Shown one piece after another: positions 28,152 through 37,115 of a stretch of DNA of 64,000 nucleotides (positions are counted from its first letter, which is position 1; every line of letters begins with the position of its first letter). Origin of the DNA: Paraglaciecola chathamensis S18K6. GTDB taxonomy: Bacteria; Pseudomonadota; Gammaproteobacteria; Enterobacterales; Alteromonadaceae. The stretch covers positions 1 to 64,000 of the forward strand of contig BAEM01000007.1 of assembly GCA_000314955.1 (NCBI GenBank). The letters run 5' to 3'. Both the position numbers and the translations under genes were made by a program. The notes under the pieces were generated by a model. That model did not search any database. It saw only the letters and a list, made by a program, of their open reading frames with translations, and had not been told where the DNA came from.

Positions 28152-28208
28152 TTCGGTATCTTTCATGCATTTCGGTACGTTTTATGAGTTTCGGTACTTT
28201 TAATGCAT
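28152..28208 (+). repeat. Three tandem 19-bp repeats (TTCGGTA units)
   Basis: The units TTCGGTATCTTTCATGCAT, TTCGGTACGTTTTATGAGT and TTCGGTACTTTTAATGCAT follow each other without spacers, ending 75 bases before the start of the 283-aa gene. The unvarying 5' half suggests a binding-site array or a recent slippage product. Confidence 0.75.
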
Positions 28209-28283
28209 TAACGCATAGAACAATTCGACCACAATGAACAACGGATGTGCTTAGTACCTGCAGTGCATGACGAGGAATATTGA

Positions 28284-29135
28284 ATGCGCCACCAGATAAA
28301 CAATTCTAATAACGAGCCTACCAGTAACCCGCTGGGCAATATCAATGCACGATTTCATTCCCTATACGGGCAACAAAAAAATGAAATCATTAACCAGATC
28401 AAACAAGGCGACGTTTTACTGGTCTGTCGCATGGATAATCGCCTTATTGTGAAATGTGGTGAAACAGAAGAAGCCTTCACTATCAACACGACTCGCTACC
28501 ATGACCTTAAAGCGTTGAGTCACAGTACTCTAGCGGTTTACTACAGTCTTCTAAATACGTGGGATAAAGAAACACTAAAGGAAGTAGATGGCTGGATAAA
28601 CGAAATACGCAGCCATGAGCCTAAGGAACTAAGCCAGGAATTGGCCGATGTCACCGCCGAGCTCGTAACGCACGTGAGAACTGCCGGCGCCCTAACGCAT
28701 TCAGATATGAGCCAATACCAGCAAGCGTTAGAGCCAATTTACGCGAAGCTCATGACTCAAGCCGCGAAAGACGAAATTGAAAGCCTGGTGAGCACATTAA
28801 ACGCGATACGCGAGCAGTATAACTACCCGAGTTCAAAGATGTTTATGATCGTATTCGGTGGGCACCAGCCCCGCTACAAGGCGCTAGCATCCATGATATT
28901 CAAACGTTGGTTTAGTGGCTTAGAGGAGCACACACTTAATAGTGATCACCATGTTCGATACTGTGAAGGAGGTGAAAGCCTCGACGACGCTATCGAACTC
29001 GTCGCCAGTGCTATCCTCGATAAAGATTTAGCAAAATCGACCTTAGGAAGTGCCTTAGCATTAAATCGAGATGTGCTGAGCCTTGTGGCGCAACGAGCCA
29101 TTGATGATTATTGGCGACAACACAACCTGCGCTAA
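28284..29135 (+). CDS. Hypothetical protein, 283 aa
   Basis: I do not recognise a family. The protein is soluble, has no signal peptide and is mostly helical. It has a charged N-terminal half (GDVLLVCRMDNRLIVKCGETEEAFTINTTRY looks like a small beta unit, about 43-73) and a helical remainder ending SLVAQRAIDDYWRQHNLR. The codon use resembles its neighbours. It stands alone, downstream of two repeat arrays. The start has GAGGAATATT ahead of the ATG. Confidence 0.65.
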   Translation: MRHQINNSNNEPTSNPLGNINARFHSLYGQQKNEIINQIKQGDVLLVCRMDNRLIVKCGETEEAFTINTTRYHDLKALSHSTLAVYYSLLNTWDKETLKEVDGWINEIRSHEPKELSQELADVTAELVTHVRTAGALTHSDMSQYQQALEPIYAKLMTQAAKDEIESLVSTLNAIREQYNYPSSKMFMIVFGGHQPRYKALASMIFKRWFSGLEEHTLNSDHHVRYCEGGESLDDAIELVASAILDKDLAKSTLGSALALNRDVLSLVAQRAIDDYWRQHNLR

Positions 29136-29279
29136 CACTCTTTTGGTGATTGTGGTTAGCCAACCCCAAGCACAAAAACATCGATTAACATATCCAGAGC
29201 CTGCGCCTGCGAACCTTTTCAATGTCAGGGCATTTCCGCCAGATAAATCCTAAGTGGGGCTACAAGCCTAGCCCCTAAT

Positions 29280-30341
29280 TTAATTAGTTTGCTCATGTTC
29301 TGTTTGCCTATTTTCACTCGGCTTTTCTAATATATCTTCAACATACAACTTATTAATGAAAATCATTGCGGCCACGCAAAGTGGCGCCGCCAACAGAATA
29401 CCCGCCATGCCGACCATCGCCCCTAAAGCAACCTGAGCAAATAGCGTTAATGCTGGAGGTAAATCGGCTAATTCGGCTTGCAACATAGGCGTCAACACAT
29501 AGCTTTCAATCATCTGCACAGCAAAATACAAAATAGACACATACAACAGCGTATCAAGCCCAGTAATCACGCTGACCATTGCCGCTGGTATAAAACCCAG
29601 TATCGGCCCGATGTTAGGTATGAATGACAGCAAAGCCGCGATCACCCCAAGCACAAGGGCAAGGTCTGTGCCCAGCGCCCATAATCCTAACGTGGTTAAT
29701 ATCCCTACTAGCACCATTGAAGCGATTTTAGCCACCAGCCACCCCGATAATGCTCGACCACAAGCACCTAGTACTTCCCTTATTCGCTCGCGTCGTGCAG
29801 GCGGAACAAGTGTAACGGCCCCTTTGATATACCAGTCTGGATTGACGGCTAAAAATAAACCAAGAAATAGCGCAAAAATGAAGCTGCCGAAGCCATTTAA
29901 GGTCGATGAAAAAACGCTCGATACCGCATTTACCACAGTACTGACCTCTGAATCAGCAGAACTTAAATTAGTAAGGTTCTCCTTCAGCTGTGTCCCCCAG
30001 GGAAGCCCAGATAAATGTTCATTAATATAGGTATCAGCTTGGGGGATGCGCTCCATTAGCTCTTCCCCTTGGGCTGATATCTGAGGTGCTGTGTAAGCGA
30101 AAAAAAGACCTACGAGAACAAAAGGCGCAATAATGGTGACGGGCAGCAGAAATTTACTCTTAAAGCCGGTTTTGTGGCCGATCCAACTAGCGGATTCGCG
30201 AAACAATACGGCTATCAAGATCCCGCCAAAAAAGGTCAACAGAATTTTACCATTGGTGACAACCAACCAAGCAATAAGGAAAACGATCGTGGCGGTAATA
30301 GACTGAACAAGCGTGCGCGTGGCCAACTGTCTGGTATTCAT
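29280..30341 (-). CDS. AI-2E/PerM-family permease
   Basis: A 353-aa membrane protein with about eight segments: two near the N-terminus (10-55), one near 70-90, then after a periplasmic stretch (100-145) a cluster from about 150 to 340. The segment FIPNIGPILGFIPAAMVS (about 242-259) and the final LFAQVALGAMVGMAGILLAAPLCVAAMI are the family hallmarks. Members export diverse small molecules or ions (TqsA, PerM), so the substrate is unknown. AAGGA precedes the ATG. It stands alone. Confidence 0.88.
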   Translation of the reverse strand: MNTRQLATRTLVQSITATIVFLIAWLVVTNGKILLTFFGGILIAVLFRESASWIGHKTGFKSKFLLPVTIIAPFVLVGLFFAYTAPQISAQGEELMERIPQADTYINEHLSGLPWGTQLKENLTNLSSADSEVSTVVNAVSSVFSSTLNGFGSFIFALFLGLFLAVNPDWYIKGAVTLVPPARRERIREVLGACGRALSGWLVAKIASMVLVGILTTLGLWALGTDLALVLGVIAALLSFIPNIGPILGFIPAAMVSVITGLDTLLYVSILYFAVQMIESYVLTPMLQAELADLPPALTLFAQVALGAMVGMAGILLAAPLCVAAMIFINKLYVEDILEKPSENRQTEHEQTN

Positions 30342-30806
30342 ATCATTCCTTAGCAGTAAACTTGGTTAGACGCATATTTGAGCCTAACCACGGTATATAT
30401 GAGCACCTTATGCAAGAACGTGTCCTGAATTCCTCTCTAAAGCAGGGCTGGTCGTGATTTTAGAAATGAGCAGACGCGAATTGAGTAAGCGCCTCGGCTC
30501 TATTGGGATTAAAGAGGACGTCACCACTTTACAAGTGGGGTATAAAAGCGAATTTTACTTATCAAAAAAGTGGGTTTTAGCTCTTCTTGCCGAGCGATTT
30601 TTGCACACAAGCGAATACTTTACACAGATACTAATTCTCCTGTGAACAAAATTCACGGAGGTGAATTTCCCTTGTAATGGTCTTACAGTCTTCAGGTTAA
30701 AATGGAAAGGGATTTTCTCGCTCTGGTAGCTCTACAATAAAACGAATGTTGAGCAGTAAAGTAAAATAGAGCAGGTATTCTACTGCCAGTTAACTCTCGT
30801 TACGTG
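30342..30806. other. Intergenic region with no supported gene
   Basis: A GTG-started 63-codon frame at 30454-30645 exists but has no ribosome-binding site or recognisable domain, and the protein looks random. No operator or hairpin was recognised before the repeat array at 30807. Confidence 0.4.
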
Positions 30807-30863
30807 CTATCAATCGCCGCAGGCACTATCAATCGCCGCTGGCACTATCAACCGCCACCCGAC
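30807..30863. repeat. Three tandem 19-bp repeats overlapping the end of the aldolase gene
   Basis: Units CTATCAATCGCCGCAGGCA, CTATCAATCGCCGCTGGCA and the more diverged CTATCAACCGCCACCCGAC. The aldolase stop (30829-30831) lies inside the second unit, so its last codons are made of repeat sequence. Confidence 0.75.
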
Positions 30864-31479
30864 ACGCACTCACGTAATTTCGCGCATTTTCAGTGACTTG
30901 TTCTACTGTCATACCCGCTGTGTACAACCCCGAACCTAAGCCAAAGCCACCAGCGCCAACTTCAACAAAGCGACTCATGGTATCGCTTGATACGCCCCCC
31001 ACTGGCAATACAGGCACATTCTTGGGTAGTACAGCCATCATGCCTTTGAGGCCATTGGCACCAATGGTATCTGCGGGAAAAAGCTTAATTGCATCGGCGC
31101 CTGCATCAATGGCGCTGAATGCCTCGGATACCGTGTAAAAACCGGGTACTGAATACAACCCTTTTGCTTTTGAATGGCGGATAACATCAAGGTTAACATT
31201 TGGTGAAATAATAATTCGACCGCCCACAGCGCGCACTTCATCAACCTGAGCACAGCTTAAAACCGTACCCGCACCGACAATTAGCTCTTCACCAAACGCT
31301 TCAACTAAACGCTGGATGCTCTTCAATGGTTGAGGTGAGTTAAGGGGCACCTCGATGATTTTAAATCCCTCGTTTTGTAATGCTTTTGCAACGGCGACGA
31401 CTTCGTCAGGGGTAATCCCACGTAAAATAGCCACCAAAGGTAATGCATTCATAGCTGCGTTTAATGTCATTGAACTCAT
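30829..31479 (-). CDS. dgoA: 2-dehydro-3-deoxy-6-phosphogalactonate (KDPGal) aldolase
   Basis: A 216-aa class I aldolase of the KDPG/KDPGal family from ATG 31479, chosen over 31509 because AAAGGAAAT lies directly upstream. The N-terminal PLVAILRGITPDE, IIEVPLNSPQPLKSI (the LNSP form favours DgoA over Eda), VGAGTVL, and the Schiff-base lysine in DAIKLFPADT are all present. It splits the phosphorylated keto-deoxy sugar acid to pyruvate and glyceraldehyde-3-phosphate. It sits at the left edge of the galactan locus and would complete the pathway fed by the KDG kinase at 38079-39026. Confidence 0.87.
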   Translation of the reverse strand: MSSMTLNAAMNALPLVAILRGITPDEVVAVAKALQNEGFKIIEVPLNSPQPLKSIQRLVEAFGEELIVGAGTVLSCAQVDEVRAVGGRIIISPNVNLDVIRHSKAKGLYSVPGFYTVSEAFSAIDAGADAIKLFPADTIGANGLKGMMAVLPKNVPVLPVGGVSSDTMSRFVEVGAGGFGLGSGLYTAGMTVEQVTENARNYVSACRVAVDSASGD

Positions 31480-31646
31480 GCTATTTCCTTTGAAATTCTG
31501 TTTATGCACGGTGCGAATTATGGTTTACCTGTTACTTTGACATTATTACCACTACCCAGACAAGAGACTGTTTCCCCCTCTATTAAGCAAACACGAAATA
31601 CTGCTCTAGGAAATACACGCTAATCTCATTCTAGTTTACAAGGGAA

Positions 31647-31665
31647 CGGGGAAACGTGTTCCCCG
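31647..31665. terminator. Hairpin downstream of an SDR remnant
   Basis: CGGGGAA and TTCCCCG form a 7-bp stem with loop ACGTG, six bases beyond the stop of the truncated SDR gene on the minus strand. It looks like the old gene's terminator. Confidence 0.5.
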
Positions 31666-31671
31666 ATGGCA

Positions 31672-31862
31672 TTATCGAGCAGGCATGCGAATGCCGCCGT
31701 CTAAGCGGATGGTTTCCCCATTGATATAGACGTTCTGAGTTATGTGAATACATAGGCTGGCAAATTCGTCAGGCTGTCCCATCCGTTTAGGGAATTGGAT
31801 GTTCTCCACCAATGCATTTTGCACTTTTTCTGGCATTGCCAGCAGCATAGGCGAACTGTTTG
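31672..31862 (-). pseudogene. 3' remnant of an SDR (3-hydroxyacyl-CoA dehydrogenase type 2-like)
   Basis: Read on the minus strand, the frame ends with PMLLAMPEKVQNALVENIQF, PKRMGQPDEFASLCIHI, TQNVYINGETIRLDGGIRMP and a stop. This matches only the last 60 or so residues of type-2 3-hydroxyacyl-CoA dehydrogenases. No Rossmann motif or YxxxK lies upstream; sequence beyond about 31862 is unrelated. The gene was truncated, probably when the galactan locus was inserted or rearranged at this point. Confidence 0.75.
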
Positions 31863-32262
31863 GTCGTATCCTAGAGCATTATTTCTTCTTCATTAAACGA
31901 AATATTCGTTGTGATAATTGAAATAAAAGTAGGCGTAGTCTCACCTCTTATTTTAATAGATAGCACAGTCATCGTTGTGCTCAGAAGCATTTCCCAATAA
32001 TAAGCCCCTATTAATCCCGCCAATTAGATTCACATATAAAAATAACAATTCAAATAAATATTATTAACTTCAAACAAAAACTTGAATCTAGACGCTCAAT
32101 AACTAAAAAAACACAACAAAAAGCATAAACAAAACACGCATTTTACATATGATTTACAAAATATTAATATAATGCTTTAATAACACTCGGCTTCAAGGGT
32201 AATATTTTAGGCCATTCATGAAATCTAAAAATTCAATTTGAACGTTAAAAGTAAGGTATCGA
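31863..32262. promoter_or_regulatory. AT-rich upstream region of the first GH16 gene
   Basis: 400 bases, strongly AT-rich, with no gene. The motif TTTACATATGATTTAC lies at 32142-32157, about 105 bases before the GH16 start; related motifs precede other CAZyme genes of the locus. It begins right where the SDR remnant breaks off. Confidence 0.6.
32142..32157 (+). promoter_or_regulatory. Galactan-locus operator candidate, site A
   Basis: TTTACATATGATTTAC, sharing TTTACATATGAT exactly with the sites at 36786 and 53559. Confidence 0.6.
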
Positions 32263-33117
32263 ATGAACATTAATTTTAGAAAAATAGTGAAATCCGTCTC
32301 GGTCGTGTGCGTTTTATCGGCTTCTGCACTAACGCACGCAGTCACTCCGGATGTTGACGGGGAAGGCAATTGGTTAATCAATGACGCAGGCTTTACGTTT
32401 GATGCAAACGTAAGTGATGAATTTAACCAAGCAGGACAGTGGCAAACGCCAGACACTGCAAAATGGAACCGCTATCATCCTACAGGTTGGCTTGGCAATA
32501 ACAGCTTTACCTACAGCAATACACTTGCTTACACCCATCAGGGCAACCTTGTATTAGAAGCAAGGCAAGGTGACTTTCTCGGTGATAAACACACCACAGG
32601 GATTGTCTCTAGCAAGCAACCGCTTAAATACGGATATTTCGAAGTCAGAGCCAAAGCGGCTAACAATAATATTGCCAGTAGTTTTTGGTTTTTTAATCGC
32701 AATAACAGCAATGGCGATCAGTATGAAATAGATGTATACGAACACTTTCCTTACGTTGGCTGGAATGATCAGACCAAGAGTAAAAGCAATATTCACCACT
32801 TTGTGTGGACACAACAAACAGGCAATGTGGATCAAATTCCAAATTACAGTTACGCAGCCCAGCTTGAAAACGGCGGTGTAAACACAGATTGGCACACTTA
32901 TGGCGTGATGCGAACGCCTGCGGGCATATACTTTTACGTAGATGGTAAAAAAGTACGCACCATTTGGAAAAGTGCAGTGAACCCTGCGGATTACCCAGGT
33001 GATGTGGATATGCCGGTTATACTTGATATATTAGTGTACGATTGGCAATCAGGGGACAATGAGCCTAGACAAGAGCGTTCATATTATTACGTGGATTACT
33101 TTAGAGCGTGGCGCTAG
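32263..33117 (+). CDS. Secreted GH16 endo-galactanase (agarase/porphyranase type)
   Basis: A 284-aa GH16 enzyme with a signal peptide (1-26, ending LTHA). The jelly-roll catalytic motif E-x-D-x-x-E is at 155-160 (Glu155 nucleophile, Asp157, Glu160 acid/base) in QYEIDVYEHF. Substrate-contact patterns such as YGYFEVRAKA and ASSFWFFNR precede it, and DWHTYGVMRTPAGIYFYVDGKKVR follows. It would cut beta-1,4 bonds in a red-algal galactan outside the cell. The motif differs from the EIDIMEAYG of classic beta-agarases, so the subfamily is uncertain. It has no binding module. A T-run terminator follows. Confidence 0.85.
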   Translation: MNINFRKIVKSVSVVCVLSASALTHAVTPDVDGEGNWLINDAGFTFDANVSDEFNQAGQWQTPDTAKWNRYHPTGWLGNNSFTYSNTLAYTHQGNLVLEARQGDFLGDKHTTGIVSSKQPLKYGYFEVRAKAANNNIASSFWFFNRNNSNGDQYEIDVYEHFPYVGWNDQTKSKSNIHHFVWTQQTGNVDQIPNYSYAAQLENGGVNTDWHTYGVMRTPAGIYFYVDGKKVRTIWKSAVNPADYPGDVDMPVILDILVYDWQSGDNEPRQERSYYYVDYFRAWR

Positions 33118-33141
33118 CCTGGGGTAATTAACATATTAACG

Positions 33142-33162
33142 GCCGGCCTCTACCGGCTTTTT
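33142..33162 (+). terminator. Intrinsic terminator of the GH16 gene
   Basis: GCCGG and CCGGC arms around CCTCTA are followed by TTTTTC, 24 bases after the GH16 stop. Confidence 0.75.
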
Positions 33163-33527
33163 CACTGTAACGATATTTTCCCAGCCATCAAGCACGTGTC
33201 AGCGTATACCTGCTCGTAGTCATACCAAACTTTACTAAATACATTAAAAAAATAAGGATGTTAAACCAGTAACCCCGCTACTTTTAGACTCTTTATCTGC
33301 GCCAAGCTTTTTGTAAATAAATTCTTATTAGGGGTAACGTATTTTATCACCACGTTTGGTAGCTTGTTATGCCATAGGCAAACAAAGAGTGCGCTATGCG
33401 CACGGTGCTTCACTGAGCGATAACTCTGACAGTATCAAAAGGTGAGAAAAGTTAGGTGGGCCGAATCGAAAATAAAATTAACTAACCTGAACGAAGCTTA
33501 TTTTTGAGGAGGCTGAGGACTAAATCA
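33163..33527. other. Intergenic region between convergent GH16 and GH86 genes
   Basis: 365 bases with no gene and no recognised repeat; bounded by the two terminators. Confidence 0.4.
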
Positions 33528-33549
33528 CGCCGAGTTTTAGTACTCGGCG
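33528..33549 (-). terminator. Terminator hairpin of the GH86 gene
   Basis: CGCCGAGT and ACTCGGCG form a perfect 8-bp stem with a 6-base loop, 19 bases beyond the GH86 stop. Confidence 0.7.
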
Positions 33550-33568
33550 CGGTTATTTTCATTCACCA

Positions 33569-36500
33569 TTACTCTGGAGTAATGTCCTCTAAGGTAAAGT
33601 CATCTGCATACCAGACATGCCCTGGGGTCATTAAATTCACTTCAAACAAAGTTTGCGTATCAGGCCAATCGAGCCCATCAAATTCGATTTCGACGAGTTG
33701 CCAGTCTCCGGTTTGGGTGCCACCAAACCATTTTTGTCCCGAGCTTTTCCAACCACCGTCTAAATTGATGAACTGACTCATACCACCAGACCACGCTCCT
33801 GTTGTCAGGCGTTTTAGCTGAAAACTTAACATAAACTTCTTGCCTTCTTTTATTAACGATTGTGGCAATACAGTTTCGTTTACTGAAATTCCCGCCCTTC
33901 CATTTGTAGTATCAAATTTAATACCATAATTCCCGCTATAAGCCGCGTCTTCACTGACTTCTACATCACCATTTGAACCGAAAACCAGTTGCCAATCTCC
34001 CAGAGTGCCTGACTCAAAGTCACCGTTATCAGCCAGCAAATTGTTGCCAGAAGGAGGTGTGTTCGTTGAGGTAATTTCAACGTCCGTTATGGTATGACCA
34101 TCTACACTGGTCCGCCAGTCTCCGCCAATTTCACGCAAGGCCGCAATTATTTTATAGCCTTTGCCAGAGGCAAGTGTTTCTGCGAAGCTAAGCGTGACTT
34201 GTGTTGTGCCTTCTCCCGCTGGCACAGTAACACGGCTCAATCCAAGCCATGTGCCTTGCGGGTCAATCAACTCAAACGCAACATCGCGAGGGATCCCCGT
34301 CGAGTAATCAATATCAAGAGTAATGCTATTCGTCGGCGCCATAGAGGAAACATCGTTGGTAATGACGATGGTGTTTCTTACCGTTAATTCATCTTTAACT
34401 TCAACACTCGTAGACGCCATATGACCGCCGTCATAACTTTGCGCACTTATCTCTACAAACCCCGGCGAAACGGGGGTTACTACCCCATCTTTAACCGTTG
34501 CGACAGATTCATCACTGGATTGCCAAAGTAAAAATTTGTTTGTGGCCGTTTGCGGCAATACATTGGCTTGCAAGCGATAGGGCCGATCTTTTTTGATGGC
34601 GACGAAAGATTTCTGCATTTCAAGGCCTGAAACAGCAACCACGTGCAATGACTCTTGCTTCTCAACTTCTAAAATCAAAGAACTCACATGCCCTTGAGAG
34701 TCGGGAAATGTTAACGCAACGTCGGTGTTAGTTTTCAAAAACTTAGCGGGTACTGGGATTTCAATGACGCCAAAAAAGTCATCACGGGCGGCCTGATCAT
34801 ACCCGCGCCAGTCATTCGGCACCTCAATTCTGTGGCCATTGACCAATACAATTGGCTGCTTAGATTTATCATGTTTTCGCCCGATCCCCATTTTAAGCAT
34901 CGCCGTGCCCTGTGAGCTATTGTAGCCATGCATGGCATAGTGGTACTGCAGGGCTTTTGCTGTGGTAGGCGAACGCTCTGCTCTTTGTATTAGGCGTGCA
35001 AAATCGGCACTGTCACGCCAAGCATCTGGATATTTACGTATTATATTCGTCAATTGACGATCGAAACTGCGCATAACAGATGTTAAACGATTAACTTCGT
35101 TTGGTTTGATAGCGTCAACCACTGATTGGTCAAACTCTACACCTTGATATACGTCAGCAAAGGCTGTGGTAGTTTGCGCTAAATCGATATCATTAAACAC
35201 AAATGACAGCTCAGCGTTTTCTATTATGGGTTGCAAATAAGTTTGAGCGTAATAACTGCTTTTTCGCACGATACTGTCAGGAGAGATTTGCTGTGCAAAC
35301 ACGTATTCGAGCACGATGGTTTCGTGCGCTGCCATGGTAATAGTAGACGGCGCTGAAGCGAGCACCTGGTCCGTGTAATTTGCCGCTTGATCGTAAGGTA
35401 CATCTAGGCGTTTAGCTCGAACTTGAGATACCGAGTTCCCATGATCGATGAAACGCAAATCAACCTCTTTACTGTTATCTTCATAATTGTTCAGCGCCAC
35501 ATATAGCTTATTGCCATAATTGAATGCCTGTACTGCAAGGTCAGGATCTAGCGTATCTATCGCAACTCGATTTCCCTTTACGTCAGACCATAAGTGATAG
35601 AAATAGGCTTTTTCGGTTGGTAGATATCCATTAACTTTATTTGAAGTGATTTTATCCGGGTCAGGGCGCAGCACGCTGGCAGAATACGGGTTAAAATTAT
35701 TTGCATCATAAAACCACTTTGATATTCCGGTGATAAACGGTGTAGAGGTGAGTACTCTATCTTCCCTTTCCAGTAACGAAAATAGAATGTGATTATAAGA
35801 GCGTAATTCCTGAGCACTTTTTGCAGCGCTGTATTCAACGGGATAACCGTCAATGATCCCGCCATATTCGGTGATAGCGTGATCTTTGACTTCCCCCCAT
35901 TTAATGTAACTGTACGCTTCAATCATATCGATAATCGCTTCAGCATTACTCCCTGAGCGCAAATTGTCTTGCCCCGCAACATTTACACCATCGTATAAGT
36001 GGAAAGAGAAACCATCCATGTGGTCACCAGCGACATCCATAAACATCTTTTGCCGTGACTGCCAATGAGAGAAGTCTGACAGCTCAAAAGACGGCCAAGC
36101 AGAAGAAAAACCAATAACATTGGTACTTAAACCGCGTTGATCAAACGCTTTCCCTATCTCAGCAAACCACGTTGCCATGTGTCTTTGTATCGCTTCGTTC
36201 GCCACTGGATCCCAGGGGCCATCCACAAAATCTGACGCATGTACAAACGGCTCATTCATCGGCTCATAGAAGAGCGGCCGTCTTTCCTCTTCAAAATAAT
36301 ACTCGAAGTAATCAGCTGCCCAACGAGCCCCTTCAACAGGGTCGTTGTCTGCTACTATTACGCTTTTTGGGTGTTCCGTGGCAACGATGCGATTAGTACC
36401 AAACTCATAATAAGCCCCCGCTTTAGCATTGCTAATAGATTGCGCCCCATCAAGCATCGCTTGTTCTGTATCTGGATAATTAGCGCTGCCACTTAGGGCC

Positions 36501-36769
36501 ATAGGTCCCCAAAATATGCGGCCATACTGAGCATTAAGTTCATTTTTAATGTAAAGCATATCTTGCTCACTAGCCCCAGGCTCTCCGGGACTTGAATGAA
36601 TATTAAAGAACTTATTGCGATCTAATGCTGTGTTGTCGCCTACATACAATTGTTTACCTAAATCAACGTTAACCAGCGCCGTTTGACCTAAAGATACATG
36701 CGTATATGCAACACAAACCAAACCTAGAGCTATGCCAACCGATGCCTTACTGGGCTTAAACCGTTTCAT
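33569..36769 (-). CDS. Secreted GH86 beta-agarase/beta-porphyranase with Ig-like and C-terminal binding modules
   Basis: A 1066-aa multi-domain enzyme with a signal peptide (1-29). The TIM barrel is N-terminal, with acid/base Glu173 in YEPMNEPFVHA and nucleophile Glu301 in AITEYGG, the GH86 arrangement. Accessory beta domains follow to about 650. A Big_2-type Ig domain comes next (about 720-800, with WQSSDESVATVKDGVVTPVSPG), then a linker, and a CBM4/9-like jelly roll at the end (about 905-1066, starting DNGDFESGTLGDWQ). It acts on agarose or porphyran outside the cell. Its upstream region carries the TTTACATATGAT operator only 17 bases from the start. Confidence 0.9.
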   Translation of the reverse strand: MKRFKPSKASVGIALGLVCVAYTHVSLGQTALVNVDLGKQLYVGDNTALDRNKFFNIHSSPGEPGASEQDMLYIKNELNAQYGRIFWGPMALSGSANYPDTEQAMLDGAQSISNAKAGAYYEFGTNRIVATEHPKSVIVADNDPVEGARWAADYFEYYFEEERRPLFYEPMNEPFVHASDFVDGPWDPVANEAIQRHMATWFAEIGKAFDQRGLSTNVIGFSSAWPSFELSDFSHWQSRQKMFMDVAGDHMDGFSFHLYDGVNVAGQDNLRSGSNAEAIIDMIEAYSYIKWGEVKDHAITEYGGIIDGYPVEYSAAKSAQELRSYNHILFSLLEREDRVLTSTPFITGISKWFYDANNFNPYSASVLRPDPDKITSNKVNGYLPTEKAYFYHLWSDVKGNRVAIDTLDPDLAVQAFNYGNKLYVALNNYEDNSKEVDLRFIDHGNSVSQVRAKRLDVPYDQAANYTDQVLASAPSTITMAAHETIVLEYVFAQQISPDSIVRKSSYYAQTYLQPIIENAELSFVFNDIDLAQTTTAFADVYQGVEFDQSVVDAIKPNEVNRLTSVMRSFDRQLTNIIRKYPDAWRDSADFARLIQRAERSPTTAKALQYHYAMHGYNSSQGTAMLKMGIGRKHDKSKQPIVLVNGHRIEVPNDWRGYDQAARDDFFGVIEIPVPAKFLKTNTDVALTFPDSQGHVSSLILEVEKQESLHVVAVSGLEMQKSFVAIKKDRPYRLQANVLPQTATNKFLLWQSSDESVATVKDGVVTPVSPGFVEISAQSYDGGHMASTSVEVKDELTVRNTIVITNDVSSMAPTNSITLDIDYSTGIPRDVAFELIDPQGTWLGLSRVTVPAGEGTTQVTLSFAETLASGKGYKIIAALREIGGDWRTSVDGHTITDVEITSTNTPPSGNNLLADNGDFESGTLGDWQLVFGSNGDVEVSEDAAYSGNYGIKFDTTNGRAGISVNETVLPQSLIKEGKKFMLSFQLKRLTTGAWSGGMSQFINLDGGWKSSGQKWFGGTQTGDWQLVEIEFDGLDWPDTQTLFEVNLMTPGHVWYADDFTLEDITPE

Positions 36770-37115
36770 TTAACACCTCATTTTATTTACATATGATTAA
36801 CAATCATTGCAGATAAAATTAGCTGTGTAAAAATATTCTTTATTAAGCAGCTTTATGTAAAGTGTTTTTTAGGTAACTATTTTTCGTTGAACAAGGTATT
36901 TCGACCTAAATACAACAAGACCTCATCTTAAATCTTAGCTATGAAAAACTCTAAAACTTAACATTAACAGTAAGTTAAATGATATTCCGCAGTGAAAAAT
37001 AAGCCGCTGCATCAATTAGCTAGCAAGCCTAATGTAAAACTAATGTTAAATCACTTGCTAACATACCTACGATCACTTATAAATAGATGAAATTCACATA
37101 CAAAAACAAAAACTC
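36770..37115. promoter_or_regulatory. Divergent promoter region, GH86 and PEP-CTERM-like gene
   Basis: 346 AT-rich bases. Operator candidate B, TTTACATATGATTAAC, lies at 36786-36801, immediately 5' of the GH86 ribosome-binding site GAGGTG. Its closeness to the start suggests repression at or near the transcription start. Confidence 0.6.
36786..36801 (+). promoter_or_regulatory. Galactan-locus operator candidate, site B
   Basis: TTTACATATGATTAAC; differs from site A only in the last four bases. Confidence 0.6.

Noticed and set aside
27910..28208. Repeat arrays as a CRISPR
   Set aside because: Units are directly adjacent, imperfect and only three copies each, with no spacers or cas genes.
30454..30645. 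63-codon GTG-started frame between the permease and aldolase genes
   Set aside because: No ribosome-binding site, no recognisable domain, and composition unlike neighbouring proteins.
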